Origin: Ralstonia sp. NFACC01
GTDB taxonomy: Bacteria; Pseudomonadota; Gammaproteobacteria; Burkholderiales; Burkholderiaceae
Assembly (NCBI RefSeq): GCF_900115545.1
Contig: NZ_FOWV01000001.1
Span: 1-64,000 of the forward strand
Length of the DNA stretch: 64,000 nucleotides
Reading direction: 5' to 3'
Positions 54,119 to 63,791 of this stretch are shown in pieces. The number at the start of each line of letters is the position of its first letter. The first letter of the stretch is position 1. The notes under the pieces are model-generated. The model ran no database searches. It saw only the letters and a program-made list of their open reading frames with translations, and was not told where the DNA came from. Position numbers and translations under genes: made by a program.

Positions 54119-55483
54119 GTGACCAGCGGACTGCTCGATCGCGCATTTTCCACACCGGCCATGTTGGCGGTGTGGTCCGATGCGGCCACCGTGCGCGCGA
54201 TGCTCGATGTGGAGGCCGCTCTCGCCCAGGCCGAGGGCGCGGTTGGCGTGATTCCGGCGCAAGCCGTCGCGCCGATCCGCGCGGTGTGCGCCAACGTAAC
54301 GTTGGACTTGGATGCGCTGGGCACCGCCGCTGCCAGCGCTGGCAACCTGGCGATCCCGCTAGTCAAGCAACTGACCGCCGCCGTCGCGCAGCACGATGAA
54401 AACGCCGCGCGCTACGTGCATTGGGGCGCGACCAGCCAGGACATCATCGATACCGGTTTGATGCTGCAGTGGCGGCAATCGGCGGAGTTGATCGAAGCGG
54501 ATTTGCAGAAGCTGGCAGACGGTCTGGCCGCGCTGGCGCAACGTCATCGCAACACACCGATGGTGGCGCGTACATGGTTGCAGCAAGCCCTGCCGTCCAC
54601 GTTCGGGCGCAAGGTTGCGGGCTGGCTGGAAGCGGTGCATCGTGCGCAGGATCGTTTTGCCGCGTTGCGCGCGCATGTGCCCGCGCTGCAGTTTGGCGGG
54701 GCGGCAGGCACGCTTGCCAGCCTGGGCGTACATGCACGCGCCGTCGCTCAAACGCTGGCGCACGCGCTTGATCTGCCGCTGCCTGCTCTGTCGTGGCACG
54801 GCGAGCAAGATCGAGTCGCCGATATTGGGACCACGCTCGCACTGCTGACCGGCGCGCTGGGCCACTTCGCGCGCGATCTCTCGCTGATGATGCAGACCGA
54901 GGTCGGCGAGGTTGCCGAGCCGTCCGGTGCCGGCAAGGGCGGTTCTTCCACCATGCCGCATAAGCGCAACCCGGTTGGCTGCGCGACGGTGTTGGCTGCG
55001 GCCACGCGCATGCCTGGCCTGGCGAGCACGCTGCTGGCCGCGCTGCCGCAGGAGCACGAACGCGCGCTCGGCGGTTGGCAGGCGCAGTGGGCGACGTTGC
55101 GCGAGATGGCCTGCCTTGCGGCGGGCGCGCTCGATCGCATGTGCGAGATCGTTGAAGGCCTGCAGGTCGATTCGGCTCGCATGCGCGCAAATCTCGACGT
55201 TACGCACGGCCTGATCCTCGGTGAAGCCGTGATGCTGGCGCTCGGCGCAAATCTTGGTCGCCTGCAAGCGCACCATGTGGTCGAAGCGGCCAGCCGCAAA
55301 GCCGTACAAGAGAGCAAAACGCTGCATGACGTGCTGGCCCAAGACGCCGACGTCCTGCGCATCTGGGGCACCGCCACGCCGCAACGGCTGAGCGCGCTGC
55401 TCGATCCCACCCATTACCTTGGCGATGCGGGCGCCGCTGTCGACCGCGTGCTCGCGGAACACGCTCGCCGCCATCATCCCTGA
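54119..55483 (+). CDS. pcaB: 3-carboxy-cis,cis-muconate cycloisomerase
   Basis: Forms 4-carboxymuconolactone. A 454-aa fumarase/aspartase-superfamily enzyme: HWGATSQDIIDTG, then the signature GKGGSSTMPHKRNPVGC with the catalytic Ser loop. It starts with GTG at 54119, 7 bp after the pcaF stop. The C-terminus ends RVLAEHARRHHP. Confidence 0.92.
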   Translation: MTSGLLDRAFSTPAMLAVWSDAATVRAMLDVEAALAQAEGAVGVIPAQAVAPIRAVCANVTLDLDALGTAAASAGNLAIPLVKQLTAAVAQHDENAARYVHWGATSQDIIDTGLMLQWRQSAELIEADLQKLADGLAALAQRHRNTPMVARTWLQQALPSTFGRKVAGWLEAVHRAQDRFAALRAHVPALQFGGAAGTLASLGVHARAVAQTLAHALDLPLPALSWHGEQDRVADIGTTLALLTGALGHFARDLSLMMQTEVGEVAEPSGAGKGGSSTMPHKRNPVGCATVLAAATRMPGLASTLLAALPQEHERALGGWQAQWATLREMACLAAGALDRMCEIVEGLQVDSARMRANLDVTHGLILGEAVMLALGANLGRLQAHHVVEAASRKAVQESKTLHDVLAQDADVLRIWGTATPQRLSALLDPTHYLGDAGAAVDRVLAEHARRHHP

Positions 55484-55505
55484 ACACACATTCCACGGAG
55501 ACACC

Positions 55506-56318
55506 ATGCCCTGGCTTGAACACGACAACGTCCGCCTGTATCACGAATTCGATGATGGGCCCGCCACGGGTAAGCCGGTGCTGGTGCTGTCGAACTCGCT
55601 AGGCACCAACCTGGGCATGTGGGAGCCGCAGCTCGAAGCGCTGCGTCAGCACTTCCGCCTGTTGCGCTATGACCAGCGTGGCCACGGCCAGTCGAGCGTG
55701 CCCGACGCGCCGTTTGGCGTCGCACAGCTCGGCGGGGATGTGCTTGCACTGCTCGATCACTACGACATTGAGCTTGCGCTGTTCTGCGGCCTGTCGATGG
55801 GCGGCTTGACTGGCCTGTGGCTGGCCGCGCATCACGGCGAGCGCTTCCCGCGCATGGTGGTGACGAACACCGCCGCGCTGATCGGCACGCAGCAAAGCTG
55901 GAACACCCGCATCGCGCAGGTCGAACAGGGCGGTATGGCGAGCATTACGGAAACGGTGCTGGAGCGCTGGTTCACGCAGGGCTACCGCGATGCCAACGCA
56001 AGCCGCGTCGACATCGTCAAGACGATGTTGCTGTCGACGCCGGACGCGGGCTACAACGGCAACTGCGGCGCGATTCGCGATGCGGATTTACGCGCGCAGC
56101 TGCCGGACATCCGCGTGCCGATGCTGGTGATTGGCGGCACGCACGATATTTCCACGCCGGCTGCACAGACCAAGCTCATTGCCGACGGCGTGCCCGGCGC
56201 CCAGTACATCGAGCTGTCTGCCGGCCACCTCGCCAACTGGGAGCAGGCCGATGGCTACACCGAAGCGCTGGTCAGCTTCTTGACGACCGGCGTGGTGCGC
56301 GAGGTTGCCCATGGATGA
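55506..56318 (+). CDS. pcaD: 3-oxoadipate enol-lactonase
   Basis: Opens the enol-lactone to beta-ketoadipate. A 270-aa alpha/beta-hydrolase with SNSLGTNLGMWEPQ, DQRGHGQS, nucleophile Ser in GLSMGGLTGLW and catalytic His in SAGHLANWEQ. CCACGGAGACACC precedes the ATG. The end overlaps pcaC by 8 bp; PcaD and PcaC are separate here, not fused. Confidence 0.93.
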   Translation: MPWLEHDNVRLYHEFDDGPATGKPVLVLSNSLGTNLGMWEPQLEALRQHFRLLRYDQRGHGQSSVPDAPFGVAQLGGDVLALLDHYDIELALFCGLSMGGLTGLWLAAHHGERFPRMVVTNTAALIGTQQSWNTRIAQVEQGGMASITETVLERWFTQGYRDANASRVDIVKTMLLSTPDAGYNGNCGAIRDADLRAQLPDIRVPMLVIGGTHDISTPAAQTKLIADGVPGAQYIELSAGHLANWEQADGYTEALVSFLTTGVVREVAHG

Positions 56319-56709
56319 TCGCGAACGCTATGCCGCGGGCATGGAAGTGCGCCGCGCGGTGCTGGGCGATGCCCACGTCGACCGTGCCAACGCCGCGCAG
56401 ACCGAGCTGACCGCACCGTTCCAGGATCTCATCACGCGCTACGCCTGGGGCGAAATCTGGACACGCCCCGGCTTGCCGCGCCACACGCGCAGTCTGCTGA
56501 CGATCGCCATGATGGTCGCCCTCGGCCGCGACGGTGAGTTGCGTCTGCATCTGCGTGCCGCGGCCAACAACGGTGTCACGCGCGACGAGATTCAGGAAAC
56601 GTTGCTGCAGACGGCCATCTACTGCGGCGTGCCGGCTGCCAACCATGCCTTCCATCTCGCGCAGACGGTGTTTGCCGAGATGGATGCGGAGGGCGCTGCG
56701 AAGAAGTAA
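56311..56709 (+). CDS. pcaC: 4-carboxymuconolactone decarboxylase
   Basis: Decarboxylates 4-carboxymuconolactone to the enol-lactone. A 132-aa CMD-fold protein with RYAAGMEVRRAVLGDAHVDRA, then YAWGEIWTRPGL and NNGVTRDEIQETLLQTAIYCGVPAANHAF. ATG at 56311 follows GAGG; a TTG two codons earlier is open. It is the last pathway gene before the transporter genes. Confidence 0.93.
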   Translation: MDDRERYAAGMEVRRAVLGDAHVDRANAAQTELTAPFQDLITRYAWGEIWTRPGLPRHTRSLLTIAMMVALGRDGELRLHLRAAANNGVTRDEIQETLLQTAIYCGVPAANHAFHLAQTVFAEMDAEGAAKK

Positions 56710-56715
56710 CACCGC

Positions 56716-56731
56716 CGTCTCCGGAGAGACG
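56716..56731 (+). promoter_or_regulatory. Hairpin between pcaC and the transporter genes
   Basis: CGTCTC pairs with GAGACG around a CGGA tetraloop in the 80-bp gap. With no T run it is more likely an RNA processing or attenuation point between pathway and transporter genes than a terminator. Confidence 0.4.
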
Positions 56732-56790
56732 CCACGCAACACACCGGGTAAACCGGCCGCCGAGCTGGAAAAAGCCCAAGGAGGAGACCC

Positions 56791-57660
56791 ATGCTCAGCG
56801 CATTGGGTGTGTTGTTCGACGGGCTGGCCTACGGCAGTCTGTTGTTCCTGATCAGCATCGGCCTGTCGGTCACGATGGGCCTGATGAACTTCATCAACCT
56901 CGCGCACGGCGCGTTCGCCATGGCGGGCGGCTATGTGTGCGTGGTGCTGATGAACCGCTTCGGCGTGCCGTTTATGGCGACGCTGCCCATCGCTTTCATC
57001 GTCACCGCGGGTATTGGCTTTGTGCTGGAGCGCACGCTGTACCGGCGGCTCTATCGCGCGAGCCCGCTCGATCAGGTGCTGTTCTCCATCGCGCTCGTTT
57101 TCATGGCGATGGCGGGTGCGACTTACGTGTGGGGGCCGTCGCAGCAACCCGTTGAACTGCCGGAGATGCTGCGCGGACAATGGCGGGTGTTCGATAGTGC
57201 GTTGGAAGTTGGGCGCTACCGGCTGTTCCTGATCGGCGTGGTGATTGCGCTGACGGCGCTGCTGGCGTGGCTGATCGAGCGCACGCGCTTTGGCGCCCAG
57301 GTGCGCGCGTCGGTGGATCACCAGCAGGCGTCGGCGGGCCTGGGCATCAACGTAAGTCTGGTGTTCTCCGTAACGTTTGCGCTGGGTTCAGGGCTGGCAG
57401 GATTGGGCGGCGGATTGGGCATCGATGTGCTCGGGCTCGATCCTGCGTTTCCGATCAAGTACATGGTGTACTTCCTGCTGGTGGTGGCAGTCGGCGGCGC
57501 GGGCTCCATCAAGGGCGCGTTGCTGGCCGCGCTTGTGTTGGGAGTGTTCGACGTGGCGGGCAAGTACTACGTGCCGGACGTGGGCGCGTTCGTCATCTAC
57601 GGGTTGATGGTGGTGCTGCTCGTATTTTTCCCGAGCGGTCTGCTGGGGAGGCGCGCATGA
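56791..57660 (+). CDS. LivH-type ABC transporter permease, 289 aa
   Basis: Inner-membrane permease of the branched-chain/aromatic acid (HAAT) ABC family. About eight helices run through it, and the family opening GLAYGSLLFLISIGLSVTMGLMNFINLAHGAF is clear. In this place, directly after pca genes, it probably imports an aromatic acid such as protocatechuate or 4-hydroxybenzoate rather than leucine. AAGGAGGAGACCC precedes the ATG. It overlaps the next gene by 4 bp. Confidence 0.88.
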   Translation: MLSALGVLFDGLAYGSLLFLISIGLSVTMGLMNFINLAHGAFAMAGGYVCVVLMNRFGVPFMATLPIAFIVTAGIGFVLERTLYRRLYRASPLDQVLFSIALVFMAMAGATYVWGPSQQPVELPEMLRGQWRVFDSALEVGRYRLFLIGVVIALTALLAWLIERTRFGAQVRASVDHQQASAGLGINVSLVFSVTFALGSGLAGLGGGLGIDVLGLDPAFPIKYMVYFLLVVAVGGAGSIKGALLAALVLGVFDVAGKYYVPDVGAFVIYGLMVVLLVFFPSGLLGRRA

Positions 57661-58691
57661 GTGTGCTGCAGCAACTGAGGCGGGCTGCGCAACCGGTCGA
57701 GTGCTCGCCCGCGCATGGCTTGCCGGGCGCGCGCTGGTCGCCGTTCGAGATCGTGTTCTGGTGCGTGCCGATCGCGGTGTTCTTTCTTCTTCCCGATTAC
57801 CTCGTCTTTGGCAGCCAGGTGCTGATCGTCGGGCTGTTTGCGTTGTCGCTTGATCTGGTGCTGGGCTATGCAGGCATCGTGTCGCTCGGGCATGCAGGTT
57901 TCTTTGGGCTCGGCGCTTATACCGCCGGACTGCTCGCGGCGCATGGCTGGGGTGAGCCGCTCACCGGCTTGGCGGCAGGCGCCATCGTCGCGGCGCTGGG
58001 CGGTTTTTGTGTGAGCTTCCTCGTCGTGCGCGGGCAAGACCTGACGCGATTGATGGTCACGCTCGGCATCGGCCTGATGCTGTATGAAGCGGCCAACAAG
58101 ATGGCGTTTCTTACGGGCGGTGTCGATGGCCTCTCCGGTGTGACGATGCACAACCTGCTCGGCACCTTTGAGTTCGATCTGGAGGGGCACACCGCGTACG
58201 TTTACAGCTTGGTCGTGCTCTTCCTGGTGTTTGTGGCGCTGCGTCGTCTGGTGCGCTCGCCGTTCGGGCTGTCGCTGCGCGGCATTCAGCAGGGGCCGAA
58301 ACGCATGCCGGCCATCGGTGCGGATGTCCGCATGCGGCTGGTGGCGGCGTTCACGGTGAGCGCAGCGATTGCCGGGGTTGCAGGCGGATTGCTCGCGCAG
58401 ACCACGCAGTTTGTCGGGTTGGATTCGCTGGGTTTTTCGCGCTCTGCAGAGCTATTGATCATGCTGGTGCTGGGCGGAGCAGGCCGGCTGTACGGTGCGC
58501 TGATCGGCGCGGCGGTATTCATGGTGGCGCAGGACGTGTTGGCCGGCATCAATCCCGTCTACTGGCAGTTTTGGATCGGCCTGTTGCTGATGGTGATCGT
58601 GCTGTTTGCGCGTGGCGGAATTCTCGGTGGGGTGGAAGCTGCCGTATCCGCGGTCAGAGCGCGCGGTGCTCGCAAGGGAGGTACGGCATGA
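57657..58691 (+). CDS. LivM-type ABC transporter permease, 344 aa
   Basis: Second permease of the HAAT transporter. A non-conserved 40-residue N-terminus precedes helices. SLDLVLGYAGIVSLGHAGFFGLGAYTAGLLA and LILVLGGAGRLYGALIGA-like blocks are the family signatures (the latter here reads LIMLVLGGAGRLYGALIGA). Overlaps both neighbours by 4 bp. Confidence 0.88.
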   Translation: MSVLQQLRRAAQPVECSPAHGLPGARWSPFEIVFWCVPIAVFFLLPDYLVFGSQVLIVGLFALSLDLVLGYAGIVSLGHAGFFGLGAYTAGLLAAHGWGEPLTGLAAGAIVAALGGFCVSFLVVRGQDLTRLMVTLGIGLMLYEAANKMAFLTGGVDGLSGVTMHNLLGTFEFDLEGHTAYVYSLVVLFLVFVALRRLVRSPFGLSLRGIQQGPKRMPAIGADVRMRLVAAFTVSAAIAGVAGGLLAQTTQFVGLDSLGFSRSAELLIMLVLGGAGRLYGALIGAAVFMVAQDVLAGINPVYWQFWIGLLLMVIVLFARGGILGGVEAAVSAVRARGARKGGTA

Positions 58692-59461
58692 CTGTGCCGA
58701 CGATGCATCCGGCGCCCACATTGAGCACGCGAGGCCTGTCCAGGCGCTGGGGCAGCTTTCACGCCAATTCCGATATCTCGCTGTCTTTTGCGCCCGGTGC
58801 GCGCCATGCGTTGATCGGCCCCAACGGCGCGGGCAAGACCACCTTCATCAACTTGCTCACCGGCACGCTGGCGCCCACTGCGGGCCAGGTGCTGCTGGAC
58901 GATGAAGACATCACGCGGCTGCCCGCACACCAGCGCGTCAAGCGAGGCATCACACGCACATTCCAGATCAACACGTTGTTTCCGGGATTGACGGCGCTGG
59001 AATCGGTGATGCTCGCGATCTTCGAACGCACCGGCGCGTCGTGGCATTGGCACCGCACCGTCGCATCGCACAAGGATGCACGCGACGAGGCGATGGCGTT
59101 ACTGTGCCGCTTGCAGCTCGGCGACGATGCGCTGTTGCCGACGCATGCGTTGCCGTACGGCAAACAACGGCTGGTGGAGATCGCCTTGGCGCTGGCTACG
59201 CAGCCTCGCATCCTGCTGCTCGACGAGCCAGCCGCCGGTATCCCGAGCGGAGAAAGCACCGAGCTGTTCGAGGTGATCGCCAGCCTGCCGCGCGATATCA
59301 CCATCCTTTTCATCGAGCACGACATGAACCTCGTCTTTCGCTTTGCCGAGCGGATCAGCGTGCTGGTGGCTGGCCGCGTTCTGACCGAAGGTACGCCACA
59401 GGAGATCGCGACTGACCCACGCGTGCGCGAGGTCTACCTCGGGGAGACGGAGCATGCCTGA
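58688..59461 (+). CDS. LivG-type ABC transporter ATP-binding protein, 257 aa
   Basis: ATPase with Walker A GPNGAGKTT, a degenerate signature LPYGKQRLVEIALAL as usual for LivG, Walker B ILLLDEPAAGIP and switch FIEHDMNLV. It pairs with the next gene. The ATG overlaps the permease stop. Confidence 0.88.
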   Translation: MTVPTMHPAPTLSTRGLSRRWGSFHANSDISLSFAPGARHALIGPNGAGKTTFINLLTGTLAPTAGQVLLDDEDITRLPAHQRVKRGITRTFQINTLFPGLTALESVMLAIFERTGASWHWHRTVASHKDARDEAMALLCRLQLGDDALLPTHALPYGKQRLVEIALALATQPRILLLDEPAAGIPSGESTELFEVIASLPRDITILFIEHDMNLVFRFAERISVLVAGRVLTEGTPQEIATDPRVREVYLGETEHA

Positions 59462-60155
59462 ACTGTTGTCGTTCGAGAACGTCACGGCCGGCTACGGCAA
59501 CGCCGTGGTGCTGGACGACGTGTCGTTCGCACTGGAGGCAGGTGGCAGCCTCGCGCTGCTGGGGCGCAACGGCGTTGGCAAGACCACACTCCTGACCACG
59601 CTGATGGGCTTTACGCGCTTGCATGCCGGGCGTATCCGCTGGCAGGGCGCGGACATCGCGAAGGTGCCGCCGCATCGACGGGCGAGGGCTGGGCTTGGCT
59701 GGGTGCCGCAGGAGCGGTGGATGTTTCCCTCGCTGACGGTGCAGGAACACCTGAGCGCCGTGGCGCGACCCGGCCCCTGGGATGTGGCGCGCGTCTACAA
59801 GACGTTTCCGCGCCTGCAGGAGCGGCGCCGCAACCTTGGTAATCAGCTGTCGGGTGGGGAGCAGCAGATGGTCGCCATCGCGCGCGCGCTGATGACGAAC
59901 CCCGCGCTGCTGCTGTTGGATGAACCGATGGAAGGCCTCGCGCCGATCATTGTGCAGGAGCTTGGCCGAGCCATCCGCGCGCTCGCTGATGAAGGCGGCA
60001 TGGCCCTGATCGTGGTGGAGCAGCATGCGCGTCTGGCGCTGCAACTCACGCAGCGCGCGCTGGTGCTCGATCGAGGCCGGATCGTGCATGCATCGGCCAG
60101 CGCCGATTTGCTGGCCGATGCGCCCTTGCTGCAGCGGCTTGTGGCCGTTGCGTAG
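59454..60155 (+). CDS. LivF-type ABC transporter ATP-binding protein, 233 aa
   Basis: Second ATPase: Walker A GRNGVGKTT, signature LSGGEQQMVAIARAL, Walker B LLLLDEPMEGLAP, and VEQHARLAL. It overlaps the LivG-type gene by 8 bp and ends 3 bp before the convergent binding-protein gene. Confidence 0.88.
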   Translation: MPELLSFENVTAGYGNAVVLDDVSFALEAGGSLALLGRNGVGKTTLLTTLMGFTRLHAGRIRWQGADIAKVPPHRRARAGLGWVPQERWMFPSLTVQEHLSAVARPGPWDVARVYKTFPRLQERRRNLGNQLSGGEQQMVAIARALMTNPALLLLDEPMEGLAPIIVQELGRAIRALADEGGMALIVVEQHARLALQLTQRALVLDRGRIVHASASADLLADAPLLQRLVAVA

Positions 60156-60158
60156 GGC

Positions 60159-61328
60159 TTACTTGCCTGGGTCCTTCACGTCGGCAAATTTGTCGAACTC
60201 GACGTTGTAAAGCTCGTTGCTAACCTTCTCCACCTTGCGGATGTAGACCGTCTGCACCACATCACGCGTGGCCGGGTCAATGGTGATCGGTCCGCGCGGG
60301 CTGTCGATCTTCATGCCCTTGAAGGCCGCCATGGCTTTTTCCCCGTCGATCTTGCCGCCGAGCTTGTTGATCACGTTGTAGATCGCACCGATGCCGTCAT
60401 ACGCGGCAACCGCCATGAAGTTCGGGCGGCCTGCACCGGGGTTGGCCTCGGCAAAGGCTTTCAGGAAGGCCTTGTTCTGCGGCGAGTCGTGCGCGGCCGA
60501 GTAGTGGAACGACGTGATGACACCCAGCGTCGAGTCGCCCATGGCCGGCAGTACGTGGTCGTCTGTCAGGTCGCCCGTCGCGATGACCTTGATCCCGGCC
60601 TGCGCCAGACCGCGCTCGCGGAAACCCTTCATGAACGCCACGCCTTGCTCGCCAGCCGGCAGGAAGACGAACACGGCTTGCGGCTTGCTGTCTTTCACGC
60701 GCTGGATGAACGGCGCGAATTCAGGATTGCGCAGTGGCACGCGCACGGCTTCGACCACCTGGCCGCCGCCGGCAGTGAACGTCTGCTTGAACGCGTTTTC
60801 TGCATCGAGGCCGGGCGCGTAATCGGCCACCACGGTCGCCACCTGCTTGATGCCGTTCTTCAGGGCCCACGAGGCGATGGGCGTGGAGACCTGCGGCAGC
60901 GTCATCGATACGCGCGTCACATAGTCCGACTTGGTGGTGATTGACGACGATGCTGCATTGAAGATCACCATCGGCTTCTTGGCCTGCTGCGCGATGGGCG
61001 CCACCGCCAGCGCTTCTGGCGTGAGGCCGAAGCCCGCCAGGAAATCCACCTTGTCTCGCACCACCAGTTCCTGTGCGAGACGCTTGGCGACGTCCGGCAC
61101 GGGGCCAGTCGTGTCCTTCACGATGATCTGCACCTGGCGCCCGCCGGCGGTTGTGCCGTGCAGCTTCTGATACGCCTTGATGCCGTCTTCCATCTGCTTG
61201 CCGTAGTCGGCAAAGGGGCCGGAGAAGGGCGCGATCAGGCCGATCTTGATCGGCTCGTCCGCAAAGGCGGGCAGGCCGGTCATCAGCGCACCAGCAACGG
61301 CAGTCAGCAGCAGCACACGACGTTTCAT
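60159..61328 (-). CDS. LivK-type periplasmic binding protein for aromatic or branched substrates, 389 aa
   Basis: A family 4 (HAAT) solute-binding protein with a signal peptide ending LPAFA, then DEPIKIGLIAPFSGPFADYGKQMEDGIKAYQ. It ends ELYNVEFDKFADVKDPGK. Probably serves the convergent LivHMGF-type transporter, though the opposite orientation allows separate control. GGAGACCTTC precedes the ATG at 61328. Substrate inferred from location among pca and pob genes only. Confidence 0.87.
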   Translation of the reverse strand: MKRRVLLLTAVAGALMTGLPAFADEPIKIGLIAPFSGPFADYGKQMEDGIKAYQKLHGTTAGGRQVQIIVKDTTGPVPDVAKRLAQELVVRDKVDFLAGFGLTPEALAVAPIAQQAKKPMVIFNAASSSITTKSDYVTRVSMTLPQVSTPIASWALKNGIKQVATVVADYAPGLDAENAFKQTFTAGGGQVVEAVRVPLRNPEFAPFIQRVKDSKPQAVFVFLPAGEQGVAFMKGFRERGLAQAGIKVIATGDLTDDHVLPAMGDSTLGVITSFHYSAAHDSPQNKAFLKAFAEANPGAGRPNFMAVAAYDGIGAIYNVINKLGGKIDGEKAMAAFKGMKIDSPRGPITIDPATRDVVQTVYIRKVEKVSNELYNVEFDKFADVKDPGK

Positions 61329-61467
61329 GAAGGTCTCCAAAGGTTGATCGGCAAGCGTGAGCCGAAAGACACCGCAACGGCGTCGCCTGCGCGTGCCGAC
61401 GATCCTAAAGGCTCCGTGTTCGCATTGCAATCGAGTGTTCGGATTGTGAACATTCGGGATGGATCGA

Positions 61468-62445
61468 CTACTTCGTGTTCTTGCGTTTCGCGGGCCGATG
61501 GCCAGGCTCGCGCCATTCATCCGCCTCGTCGTTGAACAGCGACGACACCAGCGCCCGGAACCACTGGCTGCGCGTGTCGTTATGGAACTTGCGATGCCAG
61601 TGCTGCTTGAGGTCGAAGCTTGGCAGTTCCAGCGGCGGCTCCATCACGCAGATGTTGGCGTGCGATTGCATGAACGACAGGCCCACCGCGTGTGGCACCG
61701 TCGCAATCAAGTCCGTGCGTGCGAGGATGAATGGAATGCTCATGAAATGTGGCGTGAGCAGCGTCGGCGTACGTCGGATACGCTTGCGCTCCAGAAACCG
61801 CTCGTACAGTTCCTGGCTGCGTCCCTCCGCGCGCACCACGGCGTGCCCGTATTCCAGAAACTGCGCCATCGACAGCTTTGTGTTGCCGCCGTGCGTGACG
61901 GGATGATCGGCACGCACGATGCATGTGAAGTAGTGGGTAAACAGCCGCTGCTGGAAGAAATTGTTCTTCTTCAGGTCGGGGAAGTAACCGACGGCCAGGT
62001 CGAGCGAACCAGTCTCCAGCGCGCGTTCGAGCTGGGCCGGCGGCAGCGATACGGACTGCACCGACGCCCGCGGCGCCTCCCGTGCCATCGCCTCGACAAT
62101 GCGCGGCAGGAAGACCATCTCACCCACGTCCGACAACGAGATCGAGAACCTGTGCGTGGTGGTGGTCGGATCGAACGCGCCCGTCTCGAAAATGCCTTCC
62201 TGCACGCGGGCCAGGACGTCGCGCGCCGCCGGAATCAGCGCCAGCGCCCGTGGCGTCGGCTCCATGCCGCGCGAGGTGCGTACGAACAGCGGGTCGTCCA
62301 ACGCGGCACGCAGCTTTCCCAGCGCGGTGCTCACGCCCGGCTGGCTCATACCAAGCTGTTGCGCGGCCATGCTTACGCTGCGCGCGTCATGCAGCGCCAG
62401 CAGGATCGGCAACAGGTTCAGGTCAAAGTCGGGCAGGGTAGTCAT
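61468..62445 (-). CDS. LysR-family transcriptional regulator, 325 aa
   Basis: N-terminal helix-turn-helix (LNLLPILLALHDARSVSMAAQQLGMSQPGVSTALGKLRAAL) and a C-terminal effector domain. It is divergent from pobA with a clear palindrome between, so it is probably the pobA regulator (PobR role). LysR-type PobR proteins are known in some proteobacteria. The ATG at 62445 begins the family N-terminus; the ribosome site is weak. The last 30 or so residues are charged. Confidence 0.85.
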   Translation of the reverse strand: MTTLPDFDLNLLPILLALHDARSVSMAAQQLGMSQPGVSTALGKLRAALDDPLFVRTSRGMEPTPRALALIPAARDVLARVQEGIFETGAFDPTTTTHRFSISLSDVGEMVFLPRIVEAMAREAPRASVQSVSLPPAQLERALETGSLDLAVGYFPDLKKNNFFQQRLFTHYFTCIVRADHPVTHGGNTKLSMAQFLEYGHAVVRAEGRSQELYERFLERKRIRRTPTLLTPHFMSIPFILARTDLIATVPHAVGLSFMQSHANICVMEPPLELPSFDLKQHWHRKFHNDTRSQWFRALVSSLFNDEADEWREPGHRPAKRKNTK

Positions 62446-62467
62446 GGCAAACGCACTATCTGAATTA

Positions 62468-62484
62468 GCGATAAAGTTTATCGC
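62468..62484. promoter_or_regulatory. GCGATAAA-G-TTTATCGC palindrome, LysR-type operator
   Basis: A perfect 8-bp inverted repeat around one base, AT-rich in the centre, in the 119-bp gap between the LysR gene and pobA. It contains the T-N11-A form recognised by LysR proteins. Confidence 0.7.
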
Positions 62485-62564
62485 CAATATTGCATTGTGC
62501 GATATCAAGTCGCCCGCCAACAATGGTTGCCAGAACGATTCCAAATCATCTGGAGACAACCACC

Positions 62565-63791
62565 ATGCGCACCCAGGTCGCCATCATTGGTGCAGGCCCG
62601 GCAGGCCTTCTGCTCGGGCAGCTTCTGCACCGCAACGGCATCGATGCCGTCATCCTCGAAACCAAGAGCCGCGCGTACGTTGAAGAGCGCATCCGCGCCG
62701 GCGTGCTGGAGCAAGGCACCGTCGACGTGCTCAACGAAGCAGGCGTGGGCGAGCGCATGCGGCGCGAGGGGCTCGTGCACCACGGTATCGACCTGCTGTT
62801 CGGCGGCAAGCGCCATCGTATTGACCTGACGGCGATGTCGGGCGGCCGCTCGATCACCGTGTATGGGCAGCACGAGGTGGTGAAGGATCTGATTGCCGCA
62901 CGCGTGGAGCAGGGTGCGCCGCTGTTGTTCGATGTGAGCGAGGTGTCGGTGCACGACATCGAGTCCGCCACGCCTTCGGTGCAGTTCGTCCACGACGGCG
63001 TGCCGCAGACATTGCAATGCGATTACATCGCCGGGTGCGATGGCTTTCACGGCATCTGCCGGCAGGCGATTCCGGCACAGCGGCAAGCGGTGTTCGAGCG
63101 CGTGTATCCGTTTGCCTGGCTTGGCATCCTGGCGGAAGCCGAGCCCGCCGCGGAAGAGCTGATCTACGCGAGCCACGATCGCGGCTTTGCGTTGTTCAGC
63201 ATGCGCTCACCCAAGATCACGCGGCTTTACCTGCAATGCAAGCCCGATGAGAACCTGGCCGAATGGTCCGATGCGCGCATCTGGGATGAACTCCACACGC
63301 GCCTGGAAAACAACGACGGCTGGCGGTTGAAGGAAGGCCCGATCCTGCAGAAGAGCGTCACGCCGATGCGCAGCTTCGTCTGCGAGACGATGCAGTATGG
63401 GCGTCTTTTCCTGGCGGGCGATGCTGCGCACATCGTGCCGCCTACCGGCGCGAAAGGCATGAACCTCGCCGTCGCCGATGTGCGCGTCCTGGCCCAGGCG
63501 CTCACGGCACGCTACAAGCAGAACGACACCGCCCAGCTCGCGGGCTACGCCGAACGCTGCCTGCAACGCGTCTGGCGCGCCGAGCATTTCTCCTGGTGGA
63601 TGACATCGATGCTGCATCGCTTTGACGACCACACGCCGTTCATGCAGAGGCTGCAGCGCGCCGAACTGGACTACGTGACCAGTTCGGCTGCCGGCGCGCG
63701 CGTGCTGGCCGAAAACTACGTCGGCCTGCCGTTTGCCGATGCGCCGGCCGGTGCGTCGTTGAGCGTGGTCAGTAATTCCAGGGCGGCGTAG
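62565..63791 (+). CDS. pobA: 4-hydroxybenzoate 3-monooxygenase
   Basis: An NADPH-dependent flavoprotein that converts 4-hydroxybenzoate to protocatechuate. It has the FAD motif GAGPAGLLLGQLL, then RIRAGVLEQGTVDVL, the DG motif CDGFHG and the second FAD block GRLFLAGDAAHIVPPTGAKGMNLA. The length of 408 aa is typical of PobA. TGGAGACAACC precedes the ATG. The 3' end overlaps the convergent partial gene by 23 bp. Confidence 0.94.
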   Translation: MRTQVAIIGAGPAGLLLGQLLHRNGIDAVILETKSRAYVEERIRAGVLEQGTVDVLNEAGVGERMRREGLVHHGIDLLFGGKRHRIDLTAMSGGRSITVYGQHEVVKDLIAARVEQGAPLLFDVSEVSVHDIESATPSVQFVHDGVPQTLQCDYIAGCDGFHGICRQAIPAQRQAVFERVYPFAWLGILAEAEPAAEELIYASHDRGFALFSMRSPKITRLYLQCKPDENLAEWSDARIWDELHTRLENNDGWRLKEGPILQKSVTPMRSFVCETMQYGRLFLAGDAAHIVPPTGAKGMNLAVADVRVLAQALTARYKQNDTAQLAGYAERCLQRVWRAEHFSWWMTSMLHRFDDHTPFMQRLQRAELDYVTSSAAGARVLAENYVGLPFADAPAGASLSVVSNSRAA

